Notes: generated by a model from the sequence alone, not told the origin. A DNA stretch of 28,971 nucleotides from Flavobacterium psychrophilum (GCA_003243255.1 QFQM01000040.1:1-28971), one strand, 5' to 3'; shown: positions 18,583 through 27,900, numbered from the stretch's first letter. Program-made: numbers and translations.

Positions 18583-19077
18583 ATGAGTTCAGAACTTGAA
18601 AAGTCTTTTGTAAAACAGCTTCAGGAAAACCAAAACCTGATACACAAAATATGCAGGCTCTACACCGATAGTGAAGATGCCCACAAAGACCTTTTTCAGG
18701 AAATTACCATACAGCTATGGAAAGCTTATCCGCAATTCAGGGGCGATTCTAAATTTACCACCTGGGCCTACAGGGTGGGCCTGAACACTGCCATTACACT
18801 TTACCGTAAAAAAACAAAGTCTGTCAATACCATTGAGTTCGACAGCAAATTGCACAAAATAGACCAGGACGAATACAATTATGAAGAAGAAGAGCACATA
18901 AAACTGCTCTATCAGGCTGTACAGCAGCTAAACGATATTGAGAAGGCATTGGTTTTTATGTATCTGGAAGACAAAGACTACAGTGAGATAGCCGAAACCC
19001 TGGGCATTAGCGAAGTAAACGCGCGCGTAAAAATGAACAGGATAAAAGGCAAACTAAAAACGATATTAAATCCGTAA
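18583..19077 (+). CDS. ECF-type RNA polymerase sigma factor
   Basis: This 164-residue sigma-70 family factor has only regions 2 and 4, the ECF layout. Region 2 spans about residues 15-78, with DLFQEITIQLW (core binding) and GDSKFTTWAYRVGLNTA (-10 recognition). A Lys/Asp/Glu-rich linker follows. Region 4 runs about 105-160, with the helix-turn-helix DYSEIAETLGISEVNARVKMNRIK. The target promoters are unknown. The following gene begins 8 bases after the stop and encodes a membrane protein that could serve as its anti-sigma factor, a common ECF arrangement. The upstream DUF3810 gene encodes a possible membrane protease, which would suit regulated release, but this is inference from position. Confidence 0.9.
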   Translation: MSSELEKSFVKQLQENQNLIHKICRLYTDSEDAHKDLFQEITIQLWKAYPQFRGDSKFTTWAYRVGLNTAITLYRKKTKSVNTIEFDSKLHKIDQDEYNYEEEEHIKLLYQAVQQLNDIEKALVFMYLEDKDYSEIAETLGISEVNARVKMNRIKGKLKTILNP

Positions 19078-19085
19078 GTGGACAT

Positions 19086-19727
19086 ATGGAAGAGTTAGAT
19101 TTATTAAAGAAGGACTGGAAAAAGAACGAAAACAAATTCCCGAAGCTATCGGAACAGGAAATCTATGCCATGCTGCATAAAAATTCTACTTCGACAGTGA
19201 AATGGATATTTCTGATAAGCATTCTGGAGTTTTCATTCTTTTTAGCCCTTACAGTTTTATTTAATGGTAATGCAGGGACTGCTAAAATGCAAAGTTATCT
19301 TAGCGGTACTACTGTTGCCATTATTACTGTTCTTGATTATGCCATCATGGTATATTTCTTCTGCATGTTCTACATCAATTACAAAAAGATAACGACTACT
19401 GATAAGGTTAAAAACCTGATGTCCAGCATTATAAAAACCCGTAAAACAGTATCAAATTATATTTTTGTAAAAATCAGTTTTATTGTTGTTCTGCTGCTTA
19501 CAATGTTCGTTTTATATTTTAATAACGAGCCAGAAATCCTTAATGCACGTCATGCTGCCGAAGAACAAGGCAAAACATTTATACTATCCCTGCTTTACTT
19601 TGTGATTGTTATTATAGCTGCTGCTGTAGTTGCAGCAGGTATATGGTTATTATACAGGCTTGTTTATGGCTTCCTGCTAAAACGCCTGAAACGAAACTAC
19701 GAAGAACTTAAAAAGATAGACTTCTAA
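19086..19727 (+). CDS. Four-helix membrane protein beside the sigma factor (possible anti-sigma factor)
   Basis: A 213-residue integral membrane protein not assignable to a named enzyme family. A cytoplasmic N-terminal stretch of about 38 residues (MEELDLLKKDWKKNENKFPKL) precedes helices at about 39-59, 75-97, 125-145 and 164-194, and the C-terminus is basic and hydrophilic. The short N-terminal helix with LxxxW and Glu/Lys pattern before the first helix resembles the start of many Bacteroidota anti-sigma proteins. Its place 8 bases after the sigma gene and 2 bases before the TraB gene supports a regulatory role. No zinc-binding His/Cys anti-sigma motif is present. Similar flavobacterial proteins have sometimes been labelled beta-carotene monooxygenases; nothing in this sequence supports that. 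Confidence 0.7.
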   Translation: MEELDLLKKDWKKNENKFPKLSEQEIYAMLHKNSTSTVKWIFLISILEFSFFLALTVLFNGNAGTAKMQSYLSGTTVAIITVLDYAIMVYFFCMFYINYKKITTTDKVKNLMSSIIKTRKTVSNYIFVKISFIVVLLLTMFVLYFNNEPEILNARHAAEEQGKTFILSLLYFVIVIIAAAVVAAGIWLLYRLVYGFLLKRLKRNYEELKKIDF

Positions 19728-19729
19728 AA

Positions 19730-20581
19730 ATGAAAAGATTACTGCTTGCCGCATTGGGATTACTATCTCTTTTCACCAATGCCCAAAACCTTGAAAACAG
19801 CCTTTTATGGAAAATATCAGGTAATGGCCTGAATCAGCCTTCTTATCTTTTCGGAACGGTTCACATTACCTGTGACGCAACATTAAGCCCAAAAGTAAAT
19901 GCCGCTCTGGACGCTACCAAACAGCTATATCTGGAACTTGACATGGATGACCCTAATATGATGGGACAAATGATGGGTGGTATGACTATGAAAAATGGTG
20001 TTACCATGACTTCACTGCTCAGTCAGGAAGACTACAAAATAGTTGAGGATTTCATTAAAGCCAATACAGGAATGCCTCTTAAAATGATGGATAAGTATAA
20101 GCCGTTTTTAGTAAGTGCTATGCTAATACCTTCAATGCTTGACTGCAAGGCACAATCTGTAGAGCAATCTCTTATAGATGCGACCAAAAATCAGAACGAG
20201 GAAATTTTTGGACTTGAATCTGTTCAGGAACAACTGGATGCATTTGATGCAATTCCGTATAAAGAACAGATGGAAGACCTTATTGCTTCGGCTAAAGATA
20301 ATATGGCCAATGATAAAGCCGAATATGCAAAAATGATGGAGCTTTATAATGCACAAAAGCTAAATGAGTTGATGGAATTTATGAAAGCATCGAAAAATAA
20401 AACCGCTTCGCATGACGATGTACTCCTTATAAACCGTAATAAGAACTGGATTCCGCGTATTGAGAAAATAGCTAAAGAAAAACCAACATTCTTTGGTGTA
20501 GGAGCCGGTCATTTAGGTGGTGAGAATGGTGTAATAATGCTTCTTAGAAAAAAAGGCTATAAGGTAGAGGCTGTAAAATAA
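19730..20581 (+). CDS. TraB/GumN family exported protein
   Basis: This 283-residue product has a signal peptide of about 19 residues (ending FTNAQ). It carries the two TraB/GumN hallmarks: FGTVHITCD at about 41-49, with the conserved His45, and GVGAGHLGGENGV at 256-268. The Met-rich middle (MMGQMMGGMTM, residues 77-90) and DLIASAKDNM with later ELMEFM helices are usual in Bacteroidota members. The family has been proposed to be metalloprotease-like (Tiki/TraB clan), but activity here is unknown. It follows the membrane protein after 2 bases, so it is translated from the same message. A perfect 12-bp palindrome overlaps the stop codon. Confidence 0.87.
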   Translation: MKRLLLAALGLLSLFTNAQNLENSLLWKISGNGLNQPSYLFGTVHITCDATLSPKVNAALDATKQLYLELDMDDPNMMGQMMGGMTMKNGVTMTSLLSQEDYKIVEDFIKANTGMPLKMMDKYKPFLVSAMLIPSMLDCKAQSVEQSLIDATKNQNEEIFGLESVQEQLDAFDAIPYKEQMEDLIASAKDNMANDKAEYAKMMELYNAQKLNELMEFMKASKNKTASHDDVLLINRNKNWIPRIEKIAKEKPTFFGVGAGHLGGENGVIMLLRKKGYKVEAVK

Positions 20582-20603
20582 TATACTTTTCAAAGTATAT
20601 TAT
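20578..20603 (+). terminator. Perfect 12-bp palindrome over the TraB stop codon
   Basis: Arms 20578-20589 and 20592-20603 are exact complements around a 2-nt centre, but the stem is almost all A-T and is not followed by a clean T-run. It may be a weak terminator, an mRNA-stabilising hairpin or an operator for the receptor gene 64 bases downstream. Confidence 0.4.
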
Positions 20604-20667
20604 CGTTTAATTTTCTTACAATTGCATTTGTAAATCGTATTGTAATTGAATTTCACCTTTCCAACCT

Positions 20668-22771
20668 ATGAAATATATCATTACTGCTATTCTTCTGTCT
20701 GTCTCCTTAAATTTATTCTCGCAGGAAACGACCACAGATTCCATCAAAAAGATGGATAAGGAACTCGACGAAGTGGTTATCGAAAAAAAGAAAAAAGCTG
20801 TTGAAAGAAAAGCAGACAGAACCATTTATAATTTTTCGGACCAGTCTCACCTAAACTCAGGGTCATTGATGGAAGGCCTGAAAAAACTTCCCGGGCTTAT
20901 TATTTCTGAGGTAGCCGGAATGATGTACCAAGGCAAACAGCTTCAGGTATATATGGACGGACGTCCGTTAAACATCTATTCTAACGAACTTAATGCCTAC
21001 CTGGAAGGGATGCCGGCAAATGCCATTGAAAAAGTAGAGATCATAACCAATCCCGGTGCCGAATTCCCTGCAACATCCGGTGGAGCGATTATAAATATCG
21101 TAACATCTAAAAATTCAAAAAAGTATCTGACTGCCACCTACTCTAACGGATACAGCTATACAAAATACACTAAATCCAGAAATCGCTTTAACAACAGCCT
21201 TATGCTTAGTGCAGCTAACAATTTATTTAGCTGGCAGATACAAGGAGGGCAAAGCTACAGGGAAAGCTATTCTAAAACGAGGCTAACCAACAATGATATC
21301 GTAATTACAGACAATTACTCCGATAATACAAGTCGCTTTTACTACCTTAAGACAGGTTTAAAATTTGATTTTAAAAAAGACCGCCTCCTTCTTAATTACG
21401 ACATTAACGGTAATAACAGTAACTCCTATGTTTTAGCAGGAGGAACAGGATTTGCATCTGACGATAAAAGTAAATCCAAAAGTTTTTATAATGATGTAAT
21501 GGCTATTTACCAGAAACGTTTTGATGATACGGAAAGAAAACTGGATTTTCGTTTTAATTATAATGATGGTAACAGTGATGTAAATCTTGATTCAAGAGTT
21601 AATGGCAATCCTGTACTTAACAATAACACCGAGCAGAAATATTACCAGTTCAGAACCGATTATTCCCAGGAAACTGACTTTTTGGATAAAACAAAATTCA
21701 GTGCCGGTGTTTTTGCCGAAAGACTGGATTTTGAAGCTATTAGCTTTGGCACTGAGAACTTAGACTACAGCAGGACAATACTTGCCGCCTATTCCGAAGG
21801 ACAGGCGACTTATAAAAAATTCGACTTTATACTGGGTGCCCGCTTAGAATCTTATGATGTAAAAGGCACCACAGATACTGATGATCTTATACCGTTCAGA
21901 CAGACACGCTTTTTCCCGAATGCTACCATACAGTATAATATAATGCCTCAGGTATATTTTAAAGCCAATTACAATAAAAAGATCAGCTTACCCAATACTT
22001 CTGCGCTGAATCCAAACAATACCAGCTATCAAAACCCTAATATCGGTTTTTACGGTAACCCATACCTCGACCCTACAATTTATAACAATTATGAGGTTGA
22101 GTTAAGTGCCTTCGAATATTTTACTTTAGGCTATTCATACTCTCATGCCGACAACCAGATCATCAACAGGCTAATATCTACCCCAAATGGTGCGGCGAGC
22201 ATAACCGAAAACCTGCCAACAGTAAGCTATCATAATTTTAATTTTGGGATTCCGTTGCCTTTTTATGCTCATAACAAAAGGACTTACCGAAACTTTAAAA
22301 ATGGACTTTAATCCTGACGAGATAAATTTTATGTATATCTATGCCGGGAATTCAAAGCAGGTTATTGACGGGCTTGATACTAAAAGCATATGGAGCATCA
22401 ATGCTATGACACAGCTACTGCTGCCTAAAAAAGTAAAATTTACCATCAATTATATGACCTCAAATACGGGTGGAAATTATTATTACTACACCATCGAAAG
22501 ACCTCTTAATCATCAGCTGGACTTAACACTTGCCAAGAAGTTCCTGTCTGATAATTTATCCGTTTCATTATATATGAATGACATGCTGAATACCAACAGG
22601 CAGGAAGTTGGCATAGTAGGAACCGACCTGAATTATAAAACCAAATATGATACGAGAAGGGTTGGTTTTTCAATGACTTATAAAATACCCACAAAAAATA
22701 AAAATGCTGAAGAATCCAACATCCTGAATAATGAGAAAAAACAGGAACAGCAAAATATTCTGGGTAACTAA
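20668..22771 (+). pseudogene. TonB-dependent receptor (outer-membrane beta-barrel family), frameshifted
   Basis: A receptor gene of about 700 codons, interrupted by one frameshift. Frame one (20668-22311) holds a signal peptide (to about residue 18), a TonB-box-like ELDEVVI at 32-38, the plug (MDGRPLNIYSNEL, KVEIITNPGAEF, GGAIINIV, to about 147) and most of the barrel. At the five-T run 22260-22264 it goes off frame and stops 47 bases on. The barrel resumes one frame over (from 22265 to the TAA at 22769-22771: LITKGLTETLKMDFNPD, then AKKFLSDNLSVSLYMNDMLN and GFSMTYKIPTKNK), as expected of the family C-terminus. Removing one T joins the halves. It has no carboxypeptidase-like domain before the plug. 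Whether the break is biological or a sequencing error is open. The substrate is unknown. Confidence 0.88.
22260..22264 (+). other. Frameshift site in the receptor gene
   Basis: CC-TTTTT-ATG: in the incoming frame the codons read CCT TTT TAT, but the family sequence continues in the frame of ATG CTC ATA ACA. Four T instead of five would restore one continuous reading frame. Confidence 0.85.
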
Positions 22772-22804
22772 AAAAAAGAGCGATCAGTTGATCGCTCTTT
22801 TTTT
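22771..22804. terminator. Bidirectional terminator after the receptor gene
   Basis: Sixteen-base perfect arms with the core GAGCGATCA and a GT centre, seven A before and seven T after. Convergent genes flank it; its right end touches the stop codon of the PlsC-like gene. Confidence 0.88.
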
Positions 22805-23607
22805 CAATAATTCCATTGTCTTTGCTTGTTAAGTTCTTCCTGGGCTTCCATAACTTCAGCCGGAATAACTTTAAGGAATGACGGATGCTGTTCTATAGCA
22901 TATTCTATTTTTTCTACAATTTCATCAACCGTTTCATTATCATAATCAATATCAAGCGGCTCCTTAATGATAAAGGACTGAAGAATCCCCTTCTTTTTAA
23001 GCCTTAATCCCTTTTTATCAAACGAACGTCGAAAACCATCTATCACAATCGGCACTACAAGAGGCTTGTGCTGTTTAATGATGTGGGCTGTACCTTTGCG
23101 GATAGGTTTAAAAGGTTTGGTAGTACCCTGAGGGAATGTAATTACCCAGCCATCTTCTAATGCTATTTTTATATTCTCTGTATCGTTAGGGTTAACTTCA
23201 CGCTGCACGTCCTGTCCTTTTGCCCTCCACGTTCTTTCTACGGTAATTGCACCGGCATAAGACAGTATTCGCGGCAGCAATCCCTCTTTCATCGTTTCCT
23301 TAGCCGCTACGTAATAAATATTAAGCTTTGGATACCAAATATAACCTACGTTCTTTATATTGTCCTCACGCCCTTTAAGGCTCGCATTGAATACATGAAA
23401 CATAGCCACCACATCGGCAAAGTACGTTTGGTGGTTCGATATGAAAAGGACATTCCTGTCGGGTAACGCCCTGATAATTTCAGAACCGTCTACCTGAAGC
23501 TCATTAAAACCTCTGTATCGCCTGTGTGTTAGTACCCCAAAAACGCGTATCAGCCATTTTTTGAGGAATAGTATATGTCCGAAGGGATTTCTTTTAAATA
23601 AACCCAT
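22804..23607 (-). CDS. PlsC-like 1-acylglycerol-3-phosphate acyltransferase (divergent motifs)
   Basis: A 267-residue lysophospholipid acyltransferase-family protein, expected at the inner membrane, adding the second acyl chain to lysophosphatidate. The acceptor/catalytic region is SNHQTYFADV (His59, Asp65) and the substrate-binding region FPQGTTKP (about 158-165). Compared with textbook motifs NHxxxxD and FPEGTRS, the first has one extra residue between His and Asp, and the second has Gln for Glu and Thr for Arg. AGAITVERTWRA (about 118-129) and PLVVPIVIDGFRR fit the remaining family blocks. The ATG at 23607 is preferred to one 33 bases upstream because MGLFKRNPFGHIL fits better. The Nudix gene ends 45 bases upstream on the same strand, so both may be co-transcribed. 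The family is clear; the exact acyl acceptor is not. Confidence 0.82.
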   Translation of the reverse strand: MGLFKRNPFGHILFLKKWLIRVFGVLTHRRYRGFNELQVDGSEIIRALPDRNVLFISNHQTYFADVVAMFHVFNASLKGREDNIKNVGYIWYPKLNIYYVAAKETMKEGLLPRILSYAGAITVERTWRAKGQDVQREVNPNDTENIKIALEDGWVITFPQGTTKPFKPIRKGTAHIIKQHKPLVVPIVIDGFRRSFDKKGLRLKKKGILQSFIIKEPLDIDYDNETVDEIVEKIEYAIEQHPSFLKVIPAEVMEAQEELNKQRQWNY

Positions 23608-23651
23608 GATTTTGTACGAAATAAAGCAGCAAACATACAAAAACTAAGCCT

Positions 23652-24290
23652 TTATAATACGCTTTTTATCGTTTCTTTAAGCTCGCTGAGTATCATGGCG
23701 GTAGCACCCCAAACAATGTGTTCGTCTACTTTAAAAGCGGGAACACTAATAGTTTGTGCATAAGAGGTTTGCAATTCGCTTTCAATTACTATAGAATCGT
23801 CCAGAAAAACATCGAGCGAAAGTTCAATAATTGCTACGACTTCATCGGGATTGGGACGAAAGTCAGGCTTAGTTAGTGAGATACCCAAATACGGGAAAAC
23901 CAGAAAGTTACTTGGCGGAATATAAATTTCGCTAAAAGGCATGATCACATCAATGTCCGAAGGCTTCACTCCTACTTCTTCAAAGGTCTCCCTTACAGCG
24001 GTTGCCGCAAGATCTTTATCTTCAGGCTCGGCTTTTCCTCCCGGAAAAGATATCTGCGACGAATGTACTCCTTCATAAGCATTACGTTTTATCAGCACCA
24101 GATGTGCCATTTCATCTTTAGGATAAAAAAGCATCATTACTGCCGACTTACGGGGATTACTATCTTTATAATATTCAGGATTCAAAGTAGGCAACCTCGA
24201 TATAGGAGCCATTTTTGCATGCGCCGTTAGGGCGGGTAGCTGCTGATTTACTATCTTTGGAATGTATTTCAGGAATTCGGTAAAAAGCAT
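23652..24290 (-). CDS. Nudix hydrolase, CoA pyrophosphatase type
   Basis: A 212-residue Nudix protein of the CoA-diphosphatase (NudL/YeaB) type, which splits CoA to 3',5'-ADP and phosphopantetheine. The family-specific block HSSQISFPGGKAEPED (about 76-91) precedes the Nudix helix residues RETFEEVGV (100-108), which supply the metal-binding glutamates. The spacing between the Gly pair and RExxEE is the wider one seen in CoA pyrophosphatases and not the strict Nudix box. PPSNFLVFPYLG and VWGATAMIL near the end are also typical. The ATG at 24290 (MLFTEFLKYIPKI) is preferred to 24326 because family members begin this way. It is divergent from the DUF4268 gene with about 63 bases between the starts, and leads into plsC after 44 bases. 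Confidence 0.87.
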   Translation of the reverse strand: MLFTEFLKYIPKIVNQQLPALTAHAKMAPISRLPTLNPEYYKDSNPRKSAVMMLFYPKDEMAHLVLIKRNAYEGVHSSQISFPGGKAEPEDKDLAATAVRETFEEVGVKPSDIDVIMPFSEIYIPPSNFLVFPYLGISLTKPDFRPNPDEVVAIIELSLDVFLDDSIVIESELQTSYAQTISVPAFKVDEHIVWGATAMILSELKETIKSVL

Positions 24291-24353
24291 TTTGGAATAA
24301 ATCTTAATTACCATAAAGATACTCAATTATAAGTACCCACAAAAGCCCAGTCT

Positions 24354-24803
24354 ATGTTTAGCAAAGCAGAAGCCCAAATCATAAAAAAAGAGTTCTGGAC
24401 GGCATTCGCCGAAACCTATCCGCGTAAATGGTTGTTGTATGACACCAAGATTAAAGATGTGTCTTTTAAATTTTATGTAGATAACAAAAAGGCGCAGGTG
24501 CTTTTAGATATAGAACCTAAAGAAGACGACAAGCGAACTATTTATTATGAAAAGATAGAATCGCTTAAAAACATATTGCATGATGAATTCTTACCTGAAG
24601 CTATTCTGGAAAGAAACTATCATCTTCCTGATACCGGAAAAGTAATCAGCCGCATCTGGGTTGAGAAAACAGGAGGTATCAGCCTTTACAATAAAGCGAC
24701 ATGGAATGAAATATTCGATTTCTTCAACGAAAGCATGGATGCCTTTGAACGCTTTTTCTATGAATACGAAGATTACATCAGAGACCTTGAGATAAACACA
24801 TAA
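24354..24803 (+). CDS. DUF4268 domain protein
   Basis: A 149-residue soluble protein that matches the DUF4268 family: it opens SKAEAQIIKKEFWTAFAE, continues with PRKWLLYDTKIKDVSFKFY, has ISRIWVEK near 99-106, and ends FFYEYEDYIRDLEINT. It has no signal peptide or membrane helix. Related domains also occur as C-terminal parts of larger nuclease-like proteins, but this is a free-standing form and has no visible catalytic PD-(D/E)xK motif that I can name with confidence. Its role is unknown. It is a single-gene unit with a strong terminator immediately after the stop codon. Confidence 0.85.
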   Translation: MFSKAEAQIIKKEFWTAFAETYPRKWLLYDTKIKDVSFKFYVDNKKAQVLLDIEPKEDDKRTIYYEKIESLKNILHDEFLPEAILERNYHLPDTGKVISRIWVEKTGGISLYNKATWNEIFDFFNESMDAFERFFYEYEDYIRDLEINT

Positions 24804-24832
24804 AAAATCCCTTTCTAACGAAAGGGATTTTT
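24803..24832. terminator. Terminator after the DUF4268 gene
   Basis: Thirteen-base perfect arms (24803-24815 and 24820-24832) with the core TCCCTTTC, a 4-nt loop and A/T runs on both sides. It lies between convergent genes. Confidence 0.88.
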
Positions 24833-24858
24833 GTTATTAACCAATTAAGATAACCAAA

Positions 24859-24969
24859 TTAACGGAGCATTGAGAAGTGTCCTTTCAATACCCTGCCGTC
24901 TTCTCTTGTTGCTACAAACCAGTAATCCGTAGACGGAAGATCCCTGCCATTAAGCCTGCCGTCCCACCC
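24859..24969 (-). pseudogene. Cut-off end of the T9SS type B sorting domain
   Basis: Directly after the TAA at 24970-24972 the same reading frame stays open for 36 codons to the TAA at 24859-24861. It encodes GWDGRLNGRDLPSTDYWF, then REDGRVLKGHFSMLR, a nearly canonical end of the gliding-motility-associated (CHU_C / type B) domain. It is therefore the original C-terminus of the upstream gene and not an independent gene. Confidence 0.88.
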
Positions 24970-27900
24970 TTAACTCGTTGGAGTCAAAGTGGTGATATGC
25001 TTGCCATACCTGTCAAAGATATCCACTGTAAGATTAGGTTCTTTTATTGAGTATTCAATTCTCCATCTGTCGTTGTGCCCATCACCGTTAGGTGTAAAGA
25101 AGTTAGGATAATTCAAAAGGACTAATTCCTGTATATCTTCTCCACAACCCAGCGCATCCCGGACAAATACCTGGTACACGCCCGTCTCAAGTCCGCTAAA
25201 AGTATTTTCTGTCTGGTAGTTGGCACCATCCAGAGAATATTCATAATAGCCCGAACCCTCGGCATGTACCGTAATGGTATTTTGGTTCCTTGTCCAGTCT
25301 GATGTATCTATCTTAACGATAGTGGGGGTCACAGATGTCTTTATTTCAACTTTATTTTCTCCAAAGCAGCTCCTGTCATTTCCATAGGCCTTTTCAACCG
25401 TAACGGTATATATTCCAGGCTCACTTACAACAATAGTCCTTGTAGTCTGACCTGTAGACCATAGATAGCTTTTAAAGCCGGCCTGAGCGGTTATAGTAAC
25501 TACACCCTCATTACATATTGTTCCTGCTGTTTTAAGCTCAGGAACAGGCTTTTCGCCTACAAATAATTTAAAGGAAGTAGTTCCGTAACAAATAGCAATC
25601 TCATTATGGATTAATCTTGCATAAATAGTTTGTCCGTTACTGATGTTATTATAGTATTCCGGAAGCGCATTACTACCGCTATCAGCATCTTCCTGAGATA
25701 TATGATACGTTAACGTATACATTGAAGGAAAATATGAGCCTAATATCTGAGCATTCTGTTCGGTCAGATGAAACTCAAAAGTATCTTCTCCGCCTGGCTC
25801 TGCACAAAATATCATATCAGATGGCTGAGTAGCATCGGTAAGCGATGGCAGGCTCTGCATATTATAGCCTTTAATATCAATATTACCGCAGGCATCTTCT
25901 ATCTGGAAAAGGTATTCTGCAGGCTCAAGATTTGTGAATACATTATTTGGCCCGTTGTCCACATAAAAAGGCTGACCATTCTTAGCCCTGATCTTATATG
26001 TAACAGGATAGCCCATTATCTGAAGGATGACATCATTTGGCTGCCCTGCACAAGCCAGCGTATAAGCCGCTGTGATTTCTAATTGCTCGGTATAAGTGAA
26101 TTCACCTAATATGCTTACACATTTCGTCATTTCATTTGTTCCGTCACCATAACACTCAAATTTCTTAACGATTCTCATCTTACCATTAAAATTAAGGTTA
26201 TTACGTGTTACATTGTTCGCAAGCAGCAAACCTGTCGAATCATCAGGAACACTACCCTCAACATAAGTTAACCCTGTTAGTGGGTGTTTCCATGTAGCTG
26301 TAGCAGGGTCATATAGCTGAAGCCAGTAAGCACTCCCCGCTTTACCATTGCTTGCATCATTAAGAGCAACCATAAACGTACCACAGTTTGGAGTGAATGT
26401 AAACGGATCTACCGGAGCAACATAACCTTCAACTATTATATCCTGATCTTTTACGATACCGCAAACATCAGTAGCTTTTATAGTATATGTTCCCGGAGGA
26501 AGTGCATCCATGTATAGCCTTCCGTCCGGACCTATCTTCGAAGTCACATTGTAAGGCATTGGGTGATTAAAGCCGGCAGGAGCATTAATAACTGATGCTG
26601 CCGTTAAGACACCGTTGCCACTATAGGCTGTAAGCGTGCCCAGACCCACCGTACAGGAAGGAAGCATTGCATTGCCAAAATCCCTCTCTTTATAAGGCGG
26701 TACCTCTACAATAATCTCATATTCAAATCCGCAATCATCAGTGATGGTAATCGTATAAAATCCTAAAGGGAGATCATTAAGAGCAAGAATACCATCTAAT
26801 GTAATACTGGCAGATACATCCTGAGGCAAAGTAGCCGTATACAAAGCTGGAGCAGCTGTTATTATTGCGCTTACAAGTTTAGATTCAGGCACACTGGCTC
26901 TGATATATCCAAACAAAGCAAAACAACCATTATTTACACCATACTGAGTCGGTACCGGCTTAATGAATTCAATTTTTAAAGTATCAATTGCTTTTCTGCC
27001 ACAGATATCAGTTATTTCAACAACATAATCACCAAAAGGAACAGAATGGGTTTCGCTTCCGTAATTGATGCTTTGTTGTGTAAAAGGTCCATTTGGAGTT
27101 GTATTATATTCAGAAGCAACAAACTCTGCCGGTGCATTTACAAACTTTACAGTATATGAGGTCGTATATCTTGAAGCATCCAGCTTAATGTATTTTTCTG
27201 CACAGGGAACTTTACCCGGACTAAGTGTAACCGATATGTTTGGATCTACAACATTATCAGTCTTTTCATAAACAATATGGCATACATCGGTTACTTTCAT
27301 GTCATAAGTATACGATTCCGTTTGATAGCGTGGAACTGTCATTACGACATCCAGAGCATACGGATCTCCGGTTGCAAAAGTCTGATTTATTACTATTGGG
27401 TTACCCCCTATATCCAGAGGCGAAAGAGTACTCTCAACAGTAAGAGGATATCCTAATGTTCCGGATGTAGCGTTAATAGTATTCATGACTTTTATTGAGT
27501 CACAAACCGTAGAAATTGTTTCAGGATAGCTCGTAGCAGAAATATTAAGACCTGCAGAAACGACTTCTAAGGTATACGTTTTAACCTTACCTACACCACA
27601 ATTATCAAATGCTCTGATGTTATATGTACCAGGAGCAAGTCCCTCGAAAACATTAGAAGCTTGTAGTGGCCTCATTTCTGGTCCGTAAATAATTTCATAA
27701 GAAGCACCAACACCAGAGGTAGCGTTTACAATGATATTACCTACCTCTTCGCAATGATGCGAAGAAGTTGTAACTTCAAATGCAAAAGGAATCACATCAT
27801 TATCAATTGTTATTGTGATTTCTTTTCTGTTAGAACTGTTCCCTAAAGATTGTATTGCTTCAATTTTGTAGGTTGCTGCCGAAAGGCTGCCTAAGTAATT

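Noticed and set aside
19086..19727. Carotenoid oxygenase annotation for the membrane protein
   Set aside because: There are no iron-binding His residues or beta-propeller sequence; the protein is four hydrophobic helices.
22244..22771. Separate 175-codon gene after the receptor
   Set aside because: Its sequence from residue 8 on is the missing C-terminal barrel of the same receptor, so it is the frameshifted second part.
24970..24972. TAA recoded or read through by design
   Set aside because: There is no special downstream structure or context known for this, and a single mutation or error explains the same data more simply.
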